The notes under the pieces: model-generated
The model's database searches: none
Told to the model about the DNA's origin: nothing
Seen by the model: only the letters and a program-made list of their open reading frames with translations
Source: Hirundichthys speculiger
Lineage: Eukaryota; Chordata; Actinopteri; Beloniformes; Exocoetidae
Assembly (NCBI GenBank): GCA_018398805.1
Contig: JAGFBZ010002028.1
Location: forward strand, 1,488,501 to 1,552,500
Direction: 5' to 3'
DNA length: 64,000 nucleotides
Shown: piece after piece, positions 11,840 to 24,656 of the stretch
How positions within the stretch are numbered: the first letter of the stretch is position 1
Layout of the letters: each line of letters begins with the position of its first letter
Program-made: the position numbers and the translations under genes

Positions 11840-13450
11840 TCTTTTTTATTCTGTTTATTTTCTTGTATCTGTTCTACTATAGTGTCTGTTGTCTTTATAA
11901 ACTCCTCGTAGCGTTGGAGTATTCCTATTACAATATGCCATATTGCCATGAAAAAAAAAAAAAAATCTTAGTAGTTTTTTTTTAACTTTTGATGAAGCTA
12001 AAGAAAAACAAGCAAATGCAACACAGTTGTTTTCGTGGCCCTCGGCTTTGGATTTCATATGAATTGTTGCAGGAGAGTGACGAATCCTTCAGTCTTGAAT
12101 TTCAGTGCAACAGTGTGGGATATTGTGCTTAAATATCTTATCTATTATAGATCTGAAGGTTCCCACACAGATTAACAGTGACACCATTCGTGAAAGTTCA
12201 GCTAACACACGCAGCGGTGTGTTAAAGGAAGAATGCATAGAAATCCTGCAAGACAGATCGACAGTGCTGGAGAACAGGCCCGGCGCAGCTGCTCGCCTCC
12301 GCTCTACAAGAGTATATGTCGTCGCCGTTGCAGCTTTTCTCAGTAAGATATATGCGGACGAGTTTGACTGATATGAACTTCAAGGGATTGGAGATGTGAA
12401 GCCCGCCACCCTGAAGGAAGCGGCACTTGTTTTGGTTTCTCTGTTTCATACGAGCGGCAGACTTCTCCGTGCTTCGTTTCTGTCGACGGTCTGTGCCTGC
12501 AGTCAACATGGAGAGGGCTGTGTTTTTACTGTAGGCACAGAGTGGTGCCTCAGCTGTAATGTGGAGGCTAGGAAAAAAAAAAAAAAGAGACAAGTTGTCT
12601 TCTGAAGTTTCAGCAGATGAGAGTTGATGCTTCGTGATTCACCACATTTATGAAGCATTTCCAAGGCACGACCCTTATGACTGTGCAAGAAAGAGTATCT
12701 GTCATAAATTAGAAACTCTTTGTCACTGCAGATGGATGGAAATGTAAATAATTATTGAACAAATAAACTTAAAACGAAAAGCCCTTAAAGACAACTCAAA
12801 AATGCTGAAATTAGTTCAAAATAGTGTGCAAATTGAATGACTAGGGGTTGAGCCAACAGAGCAGAGATATTATGTATTAGGGCTGGGATGAAAAACAGAT
12901 TTTTCTAATCATTTGAATTTCAAGCTTTTGTCAAATATTACAACAGTTTTACACTTCATCATGTATAATTCAGGTGCGGCACCGCCAGCGCCATCATGAG
13001 CCCCAGCGCTTCCATTACGCTTCCACCCTGGGAGGTCTCGATGTAGCGCCGCATGCTGTAAAACGTGTCTGCAGTCTGTGGTAGCTAAGGTTAGCCACAA
13101 TTTATTGTAGCATCTTAAAACGAGGTGTGCAGCTGAGTGGGAGGAGTGCTCGTGTCGAACAAACGCGACAGTCAAAGGTTGCGGCGCGGCTAATTTATTC
13201 CAGCATCTTAAATAAATGGTGAAAGTGTGTGTGGCTCCCGAGACTCTTGAAACAGGCAGGACGTGCTAGCAGCATTTTCACAGAGTACATACGGTAAGAG
13301 GAGGATCAGGTGGAGAGACGCCACGGCCTCGGCGGTGTTTCACATCACTAAAAATACGACGCTCGTTTACACTGAAAGACTCTCGGTTGATCCACACGCT
13401 TTCAGTGTAGCAATCACACGTTTTGATTTAAGTTCAGACAAGTCCTCAAG
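11840..13450. other. Non-genic stretch with a CpG-rich part
   Basis: 12105-12371 and 12222-12593 are opposite-strand frames without domains. 12950-13450 is richer in CpG than its surroundings, as young transposon DNA often is in this window, but I find no terminal repeats for it. A sequence starting TAGGGCTGGGATG at 12879 could be one end of a hAT element, with no matching right end. Confidence 0.45.
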
Positions 13451-13690
13451 TTGGAGGAAAGCAGCAACGTACAGTCCAAAGTGAAGCAAAAATATTCACG
13501 GATGCGCTTTCGTGAATTGGCAAGTCACGCATGTGCTTGGCAGTCCTCACCAGAACAATGTAAAAATAAATACGACGGAAGAAAAATAAAAAGACAACAG
13601 CCAAATAAACCAAAAAGTCAGCGTTGGCTAAAGTCTCATAAGCAGCTGTTAAGCAGCCTGACAGGAACACTTAACCCCGAATTGAAATGA
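13451..13690 (+). CDS. Possible Myb/SANT-like transposon-protein relic
   Basis: This is a 79-codon frame. Residues about 17-50 run FRELASHACAW..SPEQCKNKYDGRK, recalling the third helix of the Myb/SANT-like (trihelix) fold (consensus ...T-P-x-Q-C-x-N-K...) found in the accessory protein of PIF/Harbinger transposons and in MSANTD host genes. The start of such a domain (W-x5-ALL) is not visible, and the frame ends without the usual continuation. It sits beside the CpG-rich block at 12950-13450. It may be an unrelated chance frame. No function is assigned. Confidence 0.25.
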   Translation: MEESSNVQSKVKQKYSRMRFRELASHACAWQSSPEQCKNKYDGRKIKRQQPNKPKSQRWLKSHKQLLSSLTGTLNPELK

Positions 13691-15339
13691 TGAGCAGAAG
13701 TCATGAAAAGCTGGGTCGAGAAATAGGAGTGGAGGAGTTGCGGCAGCTTCATTTATTTTATTTTTGTTCTCGTAGAAGGGGTAGATGATTTATATGGGGA
13801 GGAGACCAGCCTGATTTCATTGAGAGAGGGGCTCTGTGATCGCTACAGTGTGCTAACAGTGAAGAAAAATGATGTGCATAATGGTTTCCCTCTTTCCTGC
13901 AGTAGCTGATGGGGTGTTGTATGCCTGAGTAGCGTCTTTAAAAGCATGAACTTCAGGTTGAGGAGTTTCCTTCCCTTCGGACATTAAACCCATTGACTTG
14001 TGGAATGTGTTTCGCGATAACCTGTTAGTGGGTCATTTGAAATTTAGACACGGTAATGGATGCCTTCTCTTATTTTCTTTTACGACCACATAAGGCAGAA
14101 GCTAGCTGGCGTTCTGCCACCAGCTGAGGCTGGGGAGGGGGTGAGACGTAACGGGAGGTCTAGCAGAGGGTTCGTATCTGCTGTACAAGTTATTTAGTTA
14201 TCCTGGAAGAGTGGCTGTTGAGAGATATTTGTTGTTTTTCTCCCTCTGAAGCTCCGAGGTTGCAGGAGACGAGCAAGGACTCGGTCATTCGGTATTCATT
14301 TTTCTGCCTGTTTGATTTCTGTTCTTAGATTGTCTCATGGTAAACCAAGGCTTTAGTCCATGCACAGAGACCTGCACAGACTTTTCCTGTTAATTTTTAG
14401 CTTTTGATAAGGCATTATTGAGGGATATCAGAAGTGTAATGTGATGAAATATTAAGGATTTAAGATCCTGGGCTAAATTATTCTTATTCAATCAAGTCAT
14501 GTCAGCATATCTTAAGCTTATCTCAATCATAATGTCTGGTATTCCACTTTTCAAAATATGTATTACCTGATTCATTTTGGGAGTTAAACAGAGTATAAAA
14601 ACTGTATACTTTTATATCTCAAGGATCCTTTTTTTTTCCCAAGCATGGAGTATTGACTTAGTGCCACTGAGCCAGAACGCTGAAAGGTGTCTAGACTCTA
14701 TAACTAACATTTACTTAAAGTAACACTCCGCAGTCGTTACTCCTGTCACTTTTAAGAAGGGATGTGCGTGGTTAGAAGTTAACCCAGGTTAACTAACCAA
14801 CTCTGATAGATCACGAGTAGATGGCCCAGGAGGATGTCGGACTTTTTCATGAGCTGGTGATGCTGAAATTGCGTGATGTTTGAAGAAGATATTTAATTTA
14901 TTCAAAGTTAAATGTCAGGAAATCAGCGTAATGGACTGCAACAGGAGGAGGTTCACTGAGCATGACGTCCAACGATCCCAAGCTCGCGAACCGCTCTGCC
15001 AGAGAACATTTAAAGGAGAAAGAAGTTCTAATTTCTGAATAAGTGAAACTTTTGACTTAATGGAGTGGAAATGCTGTTGAAGGACCTGATGTGATCAGTT
15101 CAGGTGAGGAAACCCACCACCGTCCCAAGGTTGAGGCTGTTCTGGAGGAAAGGGTGAGCTAAAGGTCCCGTAAGCTGATACGGAGGACTGATTCACTTTT
15201 TCCTCAATAAATTTTAAAGTGGGTCGACATGAGTCCCATTTGAGGGGTGTCCCCAATACATCAGTGTGGTGATAACAGGAATATGGGAGATGGGGAATTA
15301 AAAAAGAAAAAAAAAAAAGTAGTGAAACACTCCACCTGT
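13691..15339. other. Non-genic stretch
   Basis: No frame over 60 codons on either strand and no recognisable repeat end. AT content is moderate, with a few T runs (14630-14638). Confidence 0.6.
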
Positions 15340-15349
15340 TCCTGTCTGG

Positions 15350-15675
15350 TTAACACTCTCAACATACTCGGGTACTGTCCTGTCTTCTGAGGTCAAGCCA
15401 GAGGGAACAATGGACCATCAACTGATCTTTTTTTAAATGATGTTTGAAGTCTTTAACATTCTTGTGGACGAATCTTGGTCCACTCTTTTTTTTTTTTTTT
15501 TTTTTTTTTAAAGCATTGTTCAATTCTGAACAGCACTCTTTCAGGACCTGACGCCTCATTTCAATCAGGTTCAGGTCTGAACTTTGACTTGGCCAATGCA
15601 ACACCTTGATTCTTTTCTCTAATTGTAAATATTACTGTGTTAAACTGGGATTATTGTCCTGTTGCATGACTCAGT
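15350..15675 (-). pseudogene. Tc1-like transposase, C-terminal part, broken
   Basis: Reading the minus strand from 15667, the translation gives MQQDNNP, then an in-frame TAA at 15634-15632, then KRIKVLHWPSQSSDLNLIE in the same frame (15604 downward). QQDN-P and WPSQSPDLNPIE are hallmarks of Tc1/mariner DD34E transposases. The second catalytic Asp (GAC, 15658-15656) and the final Glu are both present. A T28 tract (15484-15511, poly-Lys in translation) is embedded where the family has a variable Arg/Lys region. Beyond it only loose similarity to the C-terminus remains. The N-terminal DNA-binding half is absent nearby. It is a clear dead fragment. Confidence 0.8.
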
Positions 15676-15900
15676 TTCAGTAAAGCCGATTGTTGACAGA
15701 TAGTTTCACACTTGGCTATATCTTTAGCGTTGTTTGTTCACCTGACGTTGTATACCTTAATTTTAAGACCTGGTTAAGGACCAGGTGATTTTTAAAAAAA
15801 AAAAAAAAATTTTTTTTATTATGTCTCATACATAAAACCTCGACGTTAACAGAGGTTTTATTCATTTTTTCTTTACTGGACTGTACATCACTGAGATAGC
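15676..15900 (-). mobile_element. Probable continuation of the Tc1-like element
   Basis: Sequence on both sides of a short hairpin (TTAAGACCTGGTTAAGGACC, 15763-15782) and an A16/T8 tract resembles the non-coding parts of fish Tc1-like copies, but no terminal repeat with a TA duplication can be defined. The boundaries are therefore approximate. Confidence 0.3.
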
Positions 15901-17412
15901 AGAGGCAGTCAGTAGGCTTGTACAGGGTGACGTGGGATCATAACACTCTCTACAGAATTAAATTTTGTCTTTTCTTGTAGTGTTTTAGTGTTTCTGTTAC
16001 AGTGGTTAAGCTGGCTGAACATTATTTGTAAGTGGACATTTCCTGCAGTATAAGTGCTCAAGAATTTTCAGGATTCAAATATTTTGATTAAATTAATTAA
16101 TAGTAATAATAACCCCATGCTGAATTTTTAAGCTCAGATAGGTAACAATATGACATATTTTTTGAATTGCTGAGAGACCAGAACTGAAGAGGAATGTTCC
16201 TCCAGAATATGCTCATCATAACAGAAAAGATGTTGTCTGTCTGCTCTTAGGATGAAAGGATGTTTTCATTTTCATTTTTTTCAGTACTATTACACCTTTT
16301 CAGTTTCAATTTGTTCATTAAATCTTATTGCAAGGGTTTGACTCTCAAGCCTCCTATGTTTCTCCATTTCCTCCTCTATCTCCTCAGTTCCTTGCTCTTG
16401 GCTGTGACCTTTTCTACATCCCATGCAATATTTTTTGGAGCTGAATGTCAGCAACCATCAAAAATGACTCCCTACCCAAAGCAGCATCAATTTCAGCCTT
16501 GTTAGGACTCCACACTTTCGCGTGTGCACGCGCGCACACACACGGCGGTGGGCCAGCGGCGCACGGTGTAAACCAATCCTTCTTTTGCTGTCAGCTAACA
16601 AGTGGCTGCCTGCTGGGTGAAAAAAGGGCACGGTGAGAATTGCTCTCAATCACGTCCAAATAAACCTCCCCCCTCCTCCTAGCTTGAAACGACTTGAAAA
16701 GGACAGTTTGTCCAGGAAGTGTGAGAAGGGGGCACTTAGGCCGGCTCCTGGCTGTGATCACACACTAATATTGATTTATTATCCTCTTCGACAATATATA
16801 CTGCTTGAGGACCTCACATCGGACCTGTTGGCACCAGAGCAGGGAATCATTAGCTCCGAACACGATGAGAGACTCTCAAGGCGGCGAGCAGACGAGGGGT
16901 TTGACTCATGTACAAATATTAGAGAGTCTTCAAGCTGCAGTTTCTTCAGTAATCTCCTTCCTGCATCAAATTCACCCTGTTGTGATTTCCAGACAGTTCT
17001 TATATCATGCTAATAGTGTGGATAATGATAATAAAAGGGAATGGATGGGTGTATGCGTGTGGGTGTATGTGTGTGGCGCAGTGTGCCTGATCAGGAGCGC
17101 CCCTGCTTGAAATGATTAGAAGGTTGGGGCTATTATGAGCCCCGCTCTGCCTTTTGTATCTGCTGTAATGAATATTGAGGGGGGTGTATTTGGAGCACTT
17201 TGAGGAACTAACAGCCTTTTTAATCCTTTAATCCCGAGGAAAACCAATTTCACCCCTATACACACACATGCACACACACACATGATTTGAAAGGGGTTTC
17301 ACTGAACCTACTGTGTGTGTTTAACCTGCTCTCGTTAATTTCCCGGCTCAGAGACCTGGTGATCCTGGAGATTAGGTTCATTAAAATCACATATTGTACG
17401 CACTGTTGTAGA

Positions 17413-17439
17413 GTGTGTGTGTGTGTGTGTGTGTGTGTG
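17413..17439. repeat. (GT)n microsatellite
   Basis: About 13 GT units. Further CA runs lie just upstream (17259-17283) and downstream (17516-17540). Confidence 0.93.
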
Positions 17440-18999
17440 CACGCATATGTGTGGATCAAGTGAGCAGATAAGGAAGAGACACTGTTGTTGGGGTTATTGA
17501 CCTAGTAGGTCCTGTCACACACACATTGACACACACTCACATATGCTTGCAGATGACCCCCTCCACCTACATGTGGCTGTAGACCCTGACAAGTTGATCT
17601 CTGGCTTATGAATGAAAAGCCCTGCTGTGCTGAGCAGCTACAGGGTGTTAGCTTTCGTTTCGGCTTTATTTTCAGAAGTTTTTCAAAAACATTTGGTTTC
17701 AGACGCCCAAAAATGCTCGGGCAAAGTTACATAATTATAAAAATAACCATAATTGTTAAGTGTTTGAATGAAAATCATTTGCATCTAATTACTGCCTGAA
17801 GTCTGGAGCCCATGGACATCAATACGTTCTGAGTTTTCTCACTGGACTCACCTCCTGTTGCTGCTTGATTGTGGAATCTTTCTGCCTTTAGTTTTTGTCT
17901 TCAGTGACTGAAAAGCATGTTTAACACGGTTAAGATCAGACAGCTCACTCGAGCTTTTAAGAATGTTCCACGTCTTTGCATCCAAAAGTTTCCTTTCACA
18001 GTGTGACCAGAACCATTATGTATCTGCTCTGTCCAGCTGCTGTTTTGTAGCATTTGTAGCAGGTTTGAATGTGAGAAAAGTCCTAAACACCTCAAAATTC
18101 ATCTTGTTACTTTTCTCATCAGTCAAAAGTGGATGTATATTAATAAATAAAATGAAGATAGGCAAGGAAAAAATGTGACATGTCTTGAGTTCAAACTGTA
18201 TGCAAAGCAACAGAAGTCAAAGTCAATCTTTTTTTTCGATTTGTCCTTTTTGTTTGGCTCGCTGGTGGTCTCACCAGTGAACCAGTTCCACTCGTGGACA
18301 CACATGCCCATACCATGACACTCCCTCCGCATTTTTGACACATGATGTGGTATACTTTGGATCATGAACTTTCCCTTTGTTTCTCCATACTTTTCTCTTC
18401 CCATCATTCTGGTAAAAGGTTCTGGTTCCAGGTAGATGCATTGATTCTTGGCTCTTTCACACTAAGATAAGTCGTAAATAAGTCGTCAGACTGGGATTCA
18501 GCACCTGATTTTAATCAGAAGTTTTTCTTATTTCCGTATCTCTTCAATTCAACATTGTTACGTTATTTAGAGTGACTTGAGGAAAAAGTTCCAGTCAAAC
18601 AGCTGCCAAATGCCGACTCCATACCTGATAACAACTCCAGACCTTTTATCTTCTTCATTTGTCTTGAAGTAAAAAAAGGGATGGACAGCGCCCGGTCAAT
18701 TAATAAAGCAACCCCAAATCTATTACTATATGGTAAGGAGTGTAAAATTTTTGTTAGGAACATAAATGACGTAAATCGAAATCAGTCCTGAGTGATAAAA
18801 GAAGATGTGTTTGGAGCAAGATGGCAATTAATGTCAGCACGTAGGACAGTCCACCTAAATCAAAATAAATTGCTGGTTTAAGCCTTTGGCAAGACTCAAA
18901 ATGTATTTCTTGACATACATAGAAGTGTATTAGTAATTAGATATTTATGACAAAATAGTTTTGTAACAAAATAGTTTCTGTTTTCATGTTGATAGTAGT

Positions 19000-19105
19000 T
19001 TGTGTCACATTTAGGAGTCAACTTATAACAAGGTGGCAGGAACCAGTAGGACATGGCTGTACAAACAGTCCTTTTTATTCTCTTTCTGTACATTTAAGTT
19101 AAAAT
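19000..19105 (+). repeat. Dispersed repeat, copy 2 (partner near 2800)
   Basis: Shares the ACAAACAGTCCTTTTTA...CTTTCTGTACATTTAAGTTA core with 2850-2890, in the same orientation. The family is not recognised. Confidence 0.4.
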
Positions 19106-21446
19106 TACTTCAGATTGTCTCTGGGAATCCTGTTAATGCTATTTATTTATTTATTTTTAAATTTTTGAGTGAGAGGCTTAAAATGGCAACTTTATTTTCA
19201 TGTAGGTAGTCATTTACTGCAAAGGATTTTCACCCAAGCATTAAAAGTGATGGTCATCTTTACAATTATATCACTTTTCCCCAATACATTTTGAAAATTG
19301 GTATTTAGTGTTTGTAACAAATACTGAAAACTGAAAAACTTCCCTTAAATTGGTTGTAATACCCTAATGTTTAAAAGACTTTAGAGCATCTAAACATTAT
19401 CAAAACCCACAGAATAAAGTGTAAAATGAGGGTATTTAGATTTAAGACAGACTTCTATTGGTTCACAAACCTGCTCTTATCACTTGGACATCAACGTATT
19501 TGTTAATGGATGAAGGAAGGTGAACGTTACTTTTTCTTGTACATGTTCAAGTGCAAAAGCTGTTTGAGAACTGTTTAATTATTAAAGCCAAAAATATGAC
19601 TGTACTAAAAAAAAAAAAAAAAAGATAAAAGGAGAGCAGAAATAGAGTTTACATATGATGTATAAGAAAAACAAAAAGAGTGCCCACAATGGTTACCAGT
19701 TCCATTTACTGATCCATGCTTGGCAGTCAGCGGTATAAATATTCTATCAATAACAGCTGGATTCTTTATGGGATTATGTCTGAGAAGATCACATGCAGCT
19801 CACGCAGCAGGTACTGAAAGAGCTTGATAAGGAAGCAGGGGAGGAGTGTGTGTAAATTCCTTTATGCGCTCGCAGCGCTTGTGCATGCCGTATGAGTGTG
19901 TCTGCCTCCTGCGCCTGCATGTGCAAGATGGAGTGTATTTCTGTGCGTTGCTCCCCGCTGCGCTTCCTATCATTGCTTCATAATGGAAGAGTGTCTGGGG
20001 AGTTTTATCTCCAGGCCTGGCTGTTTTTTGGGGACTTAGGGGCCGGGGTCCCTGTTCAAAGGGCCCCCGCCATGCTGAAAAGGTGACTGGATTGAAAAGA
20101 GGACCGGGAAATTCAGCTTGCTTTTATACGGGTGTGTAAAAGTCAAGGGGGCAGGACACATGAGGGCATCTGAGAATTGTTCACCCGGCATGCCACAGGG
20201 CTTCTCTTAGTCCCTCCGTAGGTGAGCAGCGACATAATTAGACAGATAAAAACCAACACTGAATGTGGAAACGTAGATAAGGTCTAATGAGAAGCAGATG
20301 GGACAGAGGAGAAGAGGGGGATGGAAAAAGAGAAAGGGGGGAGATGAATGAGGGGTGAAGCAGCAGACACGAGGAAAGTGGGAGAGAAGAGGACAAAACA
20401 AGAGGGAGATTCAGATCAAAGGGGGGTTATTAGAGCGAGATGACACATTCAAGGAGTCCAGGATGAGCAGGCTGATCCCAGCGCTTTCTCCTCTTCCAGA
20501 CACGGTTGCTTAAAGAAGAAAGGTGTCCTCATTAAAGCTCACCTTTCCAGTCATGCTGCGTTTCAACATGCTGAAGGTTTTAGGACCCGGGGACGTTTGT
20601 ATCAACGCGTCACCGCAAAGTTCATAACCCCACATCAGGAAAAAGTTAGGATGATTTGAAAAATGCAAAAAAAAAGAAAACAAATTTAAAAAAACAAAAG
20701 AAATCTGCAAGTCTTAGATTGACTTTGACTCCGATTTCTTAGGAGACATGTCACATTTTTGTCCTCGTCATCATCATTTTATTTATTAATATAAATCCAC
20801 TTTTGCACTTCAGGCCTGTGACGCATTCCAAGTAACACGAGACGGGCTTTTACCACTTTGTAATGTTGCAGTTCCTTCTCATAGTAACTGGAAGAGATTC
20901 TGATGTCGAGCATAACAAGTGATGAAATGTTCAAAACATTTGAAAAATGCACGGATATCCCTGGAAAAGAAGTTGTCTTGAAGCTATTCTGTGTTGTTCT
21001 AAAATCTCAATGCGCATTAATGAGTGAGTGATGTCATCACAGAAGTGTAAACGACTCAATGCCATCACAGACCCTGATTTTAGACTGACTGGATGTAGGA
21101 ACTTTCTGAAGGTCCCCTTTCTCTTTGGTCTGAAGTAGATGATGTCCATTTCTTCCAAAAACAAGATCTGGACTAATGGCTTCATCCAACCACAGTGGGT
21201 GTTTTCAGTGTGTGAGCGTCTGTTCCAGATGCCTTCGAGCCAAGAGATGCAGAAGCTGCCTGAATGAAGATTTAAGGATCATTAGTGAATCTGCTCATCT
21301 CTGCTCTACAGAGAATCAAGTCTTATCTCCTGTTAACATCACCTGTTTTGAAATAACATTATTGTTTTGTCTTTTATGTTCTTAGTAGCACTAAATTAAT
21401 TGAGATATACTGCAAAATTAAGTCAAGTTGATAATAAAAAATATGA

Positions 21447-21985
21447 ACTAGAAAAGCACTCAGAGAGCACAGACCTCCGCCAAGCGCAACAATTCCCCCA
21501 TATAGCGATTTACACCATAAATAATAGTCGTACATATAGCACTGACAATATGGGACTGCTAAAAAAGTACCATATCTTCCCTTATTTTGTGATGCACACA
21601 AAAATAAATAATAATGCTTTAAAAATTCCATGCAATATTTGTTTCCAAAGTCAATATATTGAAATTAAACAACCTCAATGTTTTTATAGAGATTGCGATA
21701 AAATCTGCCTTCTGGATCAGATCCAGATCAGTTTTGGGCAATAATTAACGGAAATATTGAGAAACAATACTTTTGGCCCCATTTACCACAATGTTATCGA
21801 AAAATTTGAAAGTGACCCAGAATCCAGGATTTCTTCCGGATCACACCCAAAATGAAATCAGTTCTTCCTTTTCACATTTCTGACAACTCCTGACTACTTT
21901 GACTTCTTCATCAAAATTCCATCCATAACTTTTTCAGTTATCTTGAACACAAACCAACAAACAACAATCTGCAAAAAATGTAGCA
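21447..21985 (+). repeat. Dispersed element, copy 1 (partner at 54203)
   Basis: It starts GAAAAGCACTCAGAGAGCACAGACCTCCGCCAAG. The later block GAATCCAGGATTTCTTCCGG (21821-21840), the GATCACACCCAAAATGAAATC that follows and the CCATCCATAAC block also occur at 54203-54452 with over 90% identity. This copy is longer, with about 240 extra bases between the CCGCCAAG end and the shared block. It ends before the CTTGGCGGAGGT box that closes the other copy, so its right end is eroded. I know this as a type of repeat common in fish genomes but cannot name the family with confidence. Confidence 0.65.
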
Positions 21986-22151
21986 ATTTCATAATTGCCT
22001 TTAAAATTAATTAAACATTGTTTTTATTATTTATTTTTTTTTTTAATTTCTATTTGGCCCCAACTATTTCTGGTTTTATTTTGAGGACATATAGGAAATC
22101 ATTTTTCAAAATGCCTCTTGAAATGTTCTCTAACAAGAACACAGAATACAG

Positions 22152-22488
22152 CAGTAGGTGCGCAAACTGTGGTACGCGTACCACCAGTGGTACGCGAGCG
22201 CTCTCTGGTGGTACACAGGGCAACGTCATGACTTTCTACATTTTTTCCACATTTTCACTTTTTTCTTTTTTTTTAATCGTAAACATAAAATTTTAAATAC
22301 AACATTTCAAAAGAAATTCAGGTAACAATAAATAACCGCAGTAAGGAATAAGCATCTCTCCAGAGTGTAAAGGTAATTGAGAAGGCATATAATGGCATAT
22401 AATTTAAAGGTTGGTCATCATAGGTGGTACTCAGAGAGCTGAATAGTTTCTCAGATGGTACGCAGTATTAAAAGTTTGAGAACCACTG
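22152..22488. mobile_element. Complete hAT MITE, 337 bp
   Basis: The left end CAGTAGGTGCGCAAACT and the right end, the inverse of CAGTGGTTCTCAAACTTT, form imperfect inverted repeats of about 15 bp. A perfect 8-bp duplication, GAATACAG, lies at 22144-22151 and 22489-22496. Subterminal GGTACGC/TGGTAC motifs occur on both sides in inverted or direct form, as in hAT transposase-binding arrays. It has no coding capacity. The left end has diverged more from the canonical CAGTGGTTCTCAAAC form than the right end. Confidence 0.92.
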
Positions 22489-22496
22489 GAATACAG

Positions 22497-23248
22497 ATTG
22501 TAACCAGTTTCAAGCCTTTTAGAAATGTTATTTTTAATCTGCCCTGCATCCATCTGGATAAAACATCCACTTAGTCACTCTTTTTCATCTTAACATCGAA
22601 CGGCCTCTTACTCCACCCGCCCAACTAAACCCAGCACATACTTTTCTATATTTTAATGCTCCATTCCTGAAAACAGATTCTGTTTTGTAAAATGAAGTAA
22701 AAGAAACACACAGCGTGAGCGATTAGTATAATTTCTCCAGTCTCTGGTATAATGACTTGCATGTTGTTTCTCTTTCGATATTCATTCCACTATTCAGTGC
22801 AGATCACCTGGTGGGCACCAAGTTGGCATCAAAAGCACAAACAGACAAAAGCTCCTCGGTGGGAAGACATGCCAGCATTGCACCTGCATTGTAATGTCTG
22901 TGATACACGTTTGCTTCGGCTCATTCATGAACTATCAGATGCAGATAGGTTGGTTTTCTGTTAATAAAGTAGAGGCACATGATAACAGAAGAATAACAGC
23001 ATCCTGAACAAACATGACAAAAGATCCATTTACCTTTCAGAGAACGGATATTTTTAAAAACAAAACTGAGGTAATGACAAACATGACCAGTAACTTTATA
23101 CGTTTCATACATTTTTTAAGGAAAACTGTAAAATGTCTTCTTTTAAAGTCTGAGATGGAGCATGAAAACAGCAAAGTTCAACCCTGAGCAATTAACTGGC
23201 AAAGCTTGTTAGGATAAGTATTACAGATAATATAGATATATTACAGAT
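22497..23248. other. Non-genic stretch
   Basis: No supported gene. The frame at 22752-22964 is short and featureless. Confidence 0.6.
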
Positions 23249-23366
23249 ATCCATCCATCTATTATCAGTTCTTCCTGTGCAGGGTCACGGAGCCTATTCC
23301 CAGTACAACCTGGACAGATCACCAGTCCATCATAGGGTCACATGTAGACAAACAATCACGCAACAT
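23249..23366 (-). mobile_element. Non-LTR retrotransposon (LINE) 3'-tail fragment
   Basis: Begins ATCCATCCATCTATTATC and continues CAGGGTCACGGAGCCTATTCCCAG...CTGGACAG.TCACCAGTCCATCATAGGGTCAC..AGACAAACAATCACG. This is the reverse complement of the widespread teleost LINE tail that ends in repeated GGATGGAT. Only the 3' untranslated part is present. Confidence 0.75.
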
Positions 23367-24435
23367 ATGACAGATATATAATACAGATAATACACTTGAT
23401 TGTTTTTTTTTTTTTTTTTTTTTATCAGAAGGGACAAGATTTGTAACCCTGTAAGCAGCATGGTCTATTTTAAGCCAGACGATGATGTATTCCAAACTCG
23501 GACCATATTTTTTAAATGCCTGTACACCGGTGTAGACTGTAAATCATCCAGGTCATGATAATCCTCAAAGGCCTGAATCAAAGGCACTGAGACTTCTTTT
23601 ATTGGTTCTTGAAGATGTTTTGCCTTACATCCATGAAAGCTTGGTCAGTTCAGACTGACTGATGAGGTGACTCTATCCGCTGAAGTCATCTCAGCAGCAT
23701 ATAAACCTAAAACTAACCAGTTGGTGAAAGTGGACACAAATCAGCTGACAATATTTTGTGACAGGTACACAAACATCTGTGTCCGAAGGGCTGTTAATCC
23801 ATGATGAAAGTTCATTGTATAATTTATTAGTCTCTCTAGTCACTTATGCTGATGGAGATAAGTTTTCCTGAAAATGCCTGGGACCTGTTAGTGTAGTCAG
23901 ACATCCAAATTCTTTGAATTCTTCTTTGATGCAAAGAATTAGTCTGGTTCCTCTGGATTCAACTTTGATTTCAACAACCAATGCAGAAGGAACCGCCTCT
24001 GGATGCCAGAAGTAGTTTCTTCTGCGGAAACGAAGCATGTGACAGTGGCTGAGCGACAGCATGGCTGGTATCAACGAAAGACATCAGAAACATTGTGCAG
24101 TCATGCTGGTGAACAGCTGTTGTTGGTTTTGCAGTAAAATCTTGTTTTTTAAGGCGTCATTTGCAATTCTGCAGCCATCATCATGCCCTGCAGTTGGTTT
24201 TGTACAATCTCTTCCAGTAGAAATAGCTTTGAATGGGAAAAGTGCCAGATCCATTTCACAAGAGAGAATTTTTGTGAAGTCAGTGGGTATAGGGATCTGT
24301 TGTACCACCACTCCAAATTAGCATCGAAGTGTGAATGAAATGATGAAACATCACATACAGGGAGTTGAATAGTGTAACCACCTTACCAGGGCATGTTAAG
24401 ATGTTTGAGATGTGATTCTACTGACCAGTTCAGAA
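23367..24435. other. Old repeat-derived DNA, unassigned
   Basis: A T23 run lies at 23401-23423. 23580-23680 holds GTTCTTGAAGATGTTTTGCC...TGGTCAGTTCAGACTGACTGATGAGG, a sentence often repeated in fish genomes, though I cannot place its family with confidence. The minus-strand frame at 23844-24074 and the plus-strand frame at 24061-24321 have no recognised domain. Confidence 0.35.
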
Positions 24436-24509
24436 CATCTGATTTGAATCAGGTGTGCTGCAGGTTCGCTGCAGGACCGGCCCTTGAAGACTGGATTTTC
24501 CCACCCCTG
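24436..24509. mobile_element. Solo right end of a hAT element
   Basis: The sequence TTGAATCAGGTGTGCTGCAG ... CAGGACCGGCCCTTGAAGACTGGATTTTCCCACCCCTG is the inverse of the common hAT end CAGGGGTGGG(C/A)AA-x-TCCAGTCCTCGAGGGCC. No matching left end with an 8-bp duplication is found upstream, so the boundary on that side is arbitrary. Confidence 0.5.
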
Positions 24510-24656
24510 ACCTACAACTTGTGCAGTGGGGGAATTGGGGATCAGCGCAATAACTTACTGGTTGGAAAACAGCCTCTCACACTCCTCAACTCCTGCCACC
24601 ACCCAAGCAGAGAAGCTACACTGGCTGCTCATCAGTCTGGGAAGATTGATCAGCAG

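Larger units (their letters stand above)
15901..21440. other. Non-genic stretch
   Basis: The largest frames (16260-16505, 16633-17013, 18123-18407, 20931-21185) have no domain I can name. 16740-16880 and 17100-17230 are moderately GC-balanced and could be conserved non-coding segments. 20265-20430 is purine-rich. A poly-A run lies at 19607-19623. Confidence 0.5.

Noticed and set aside
12879..12920. TAGGGCTGGGATG as a hAT left end
   Set aside because: No inverse end and no 8-bp duplication found downstream.
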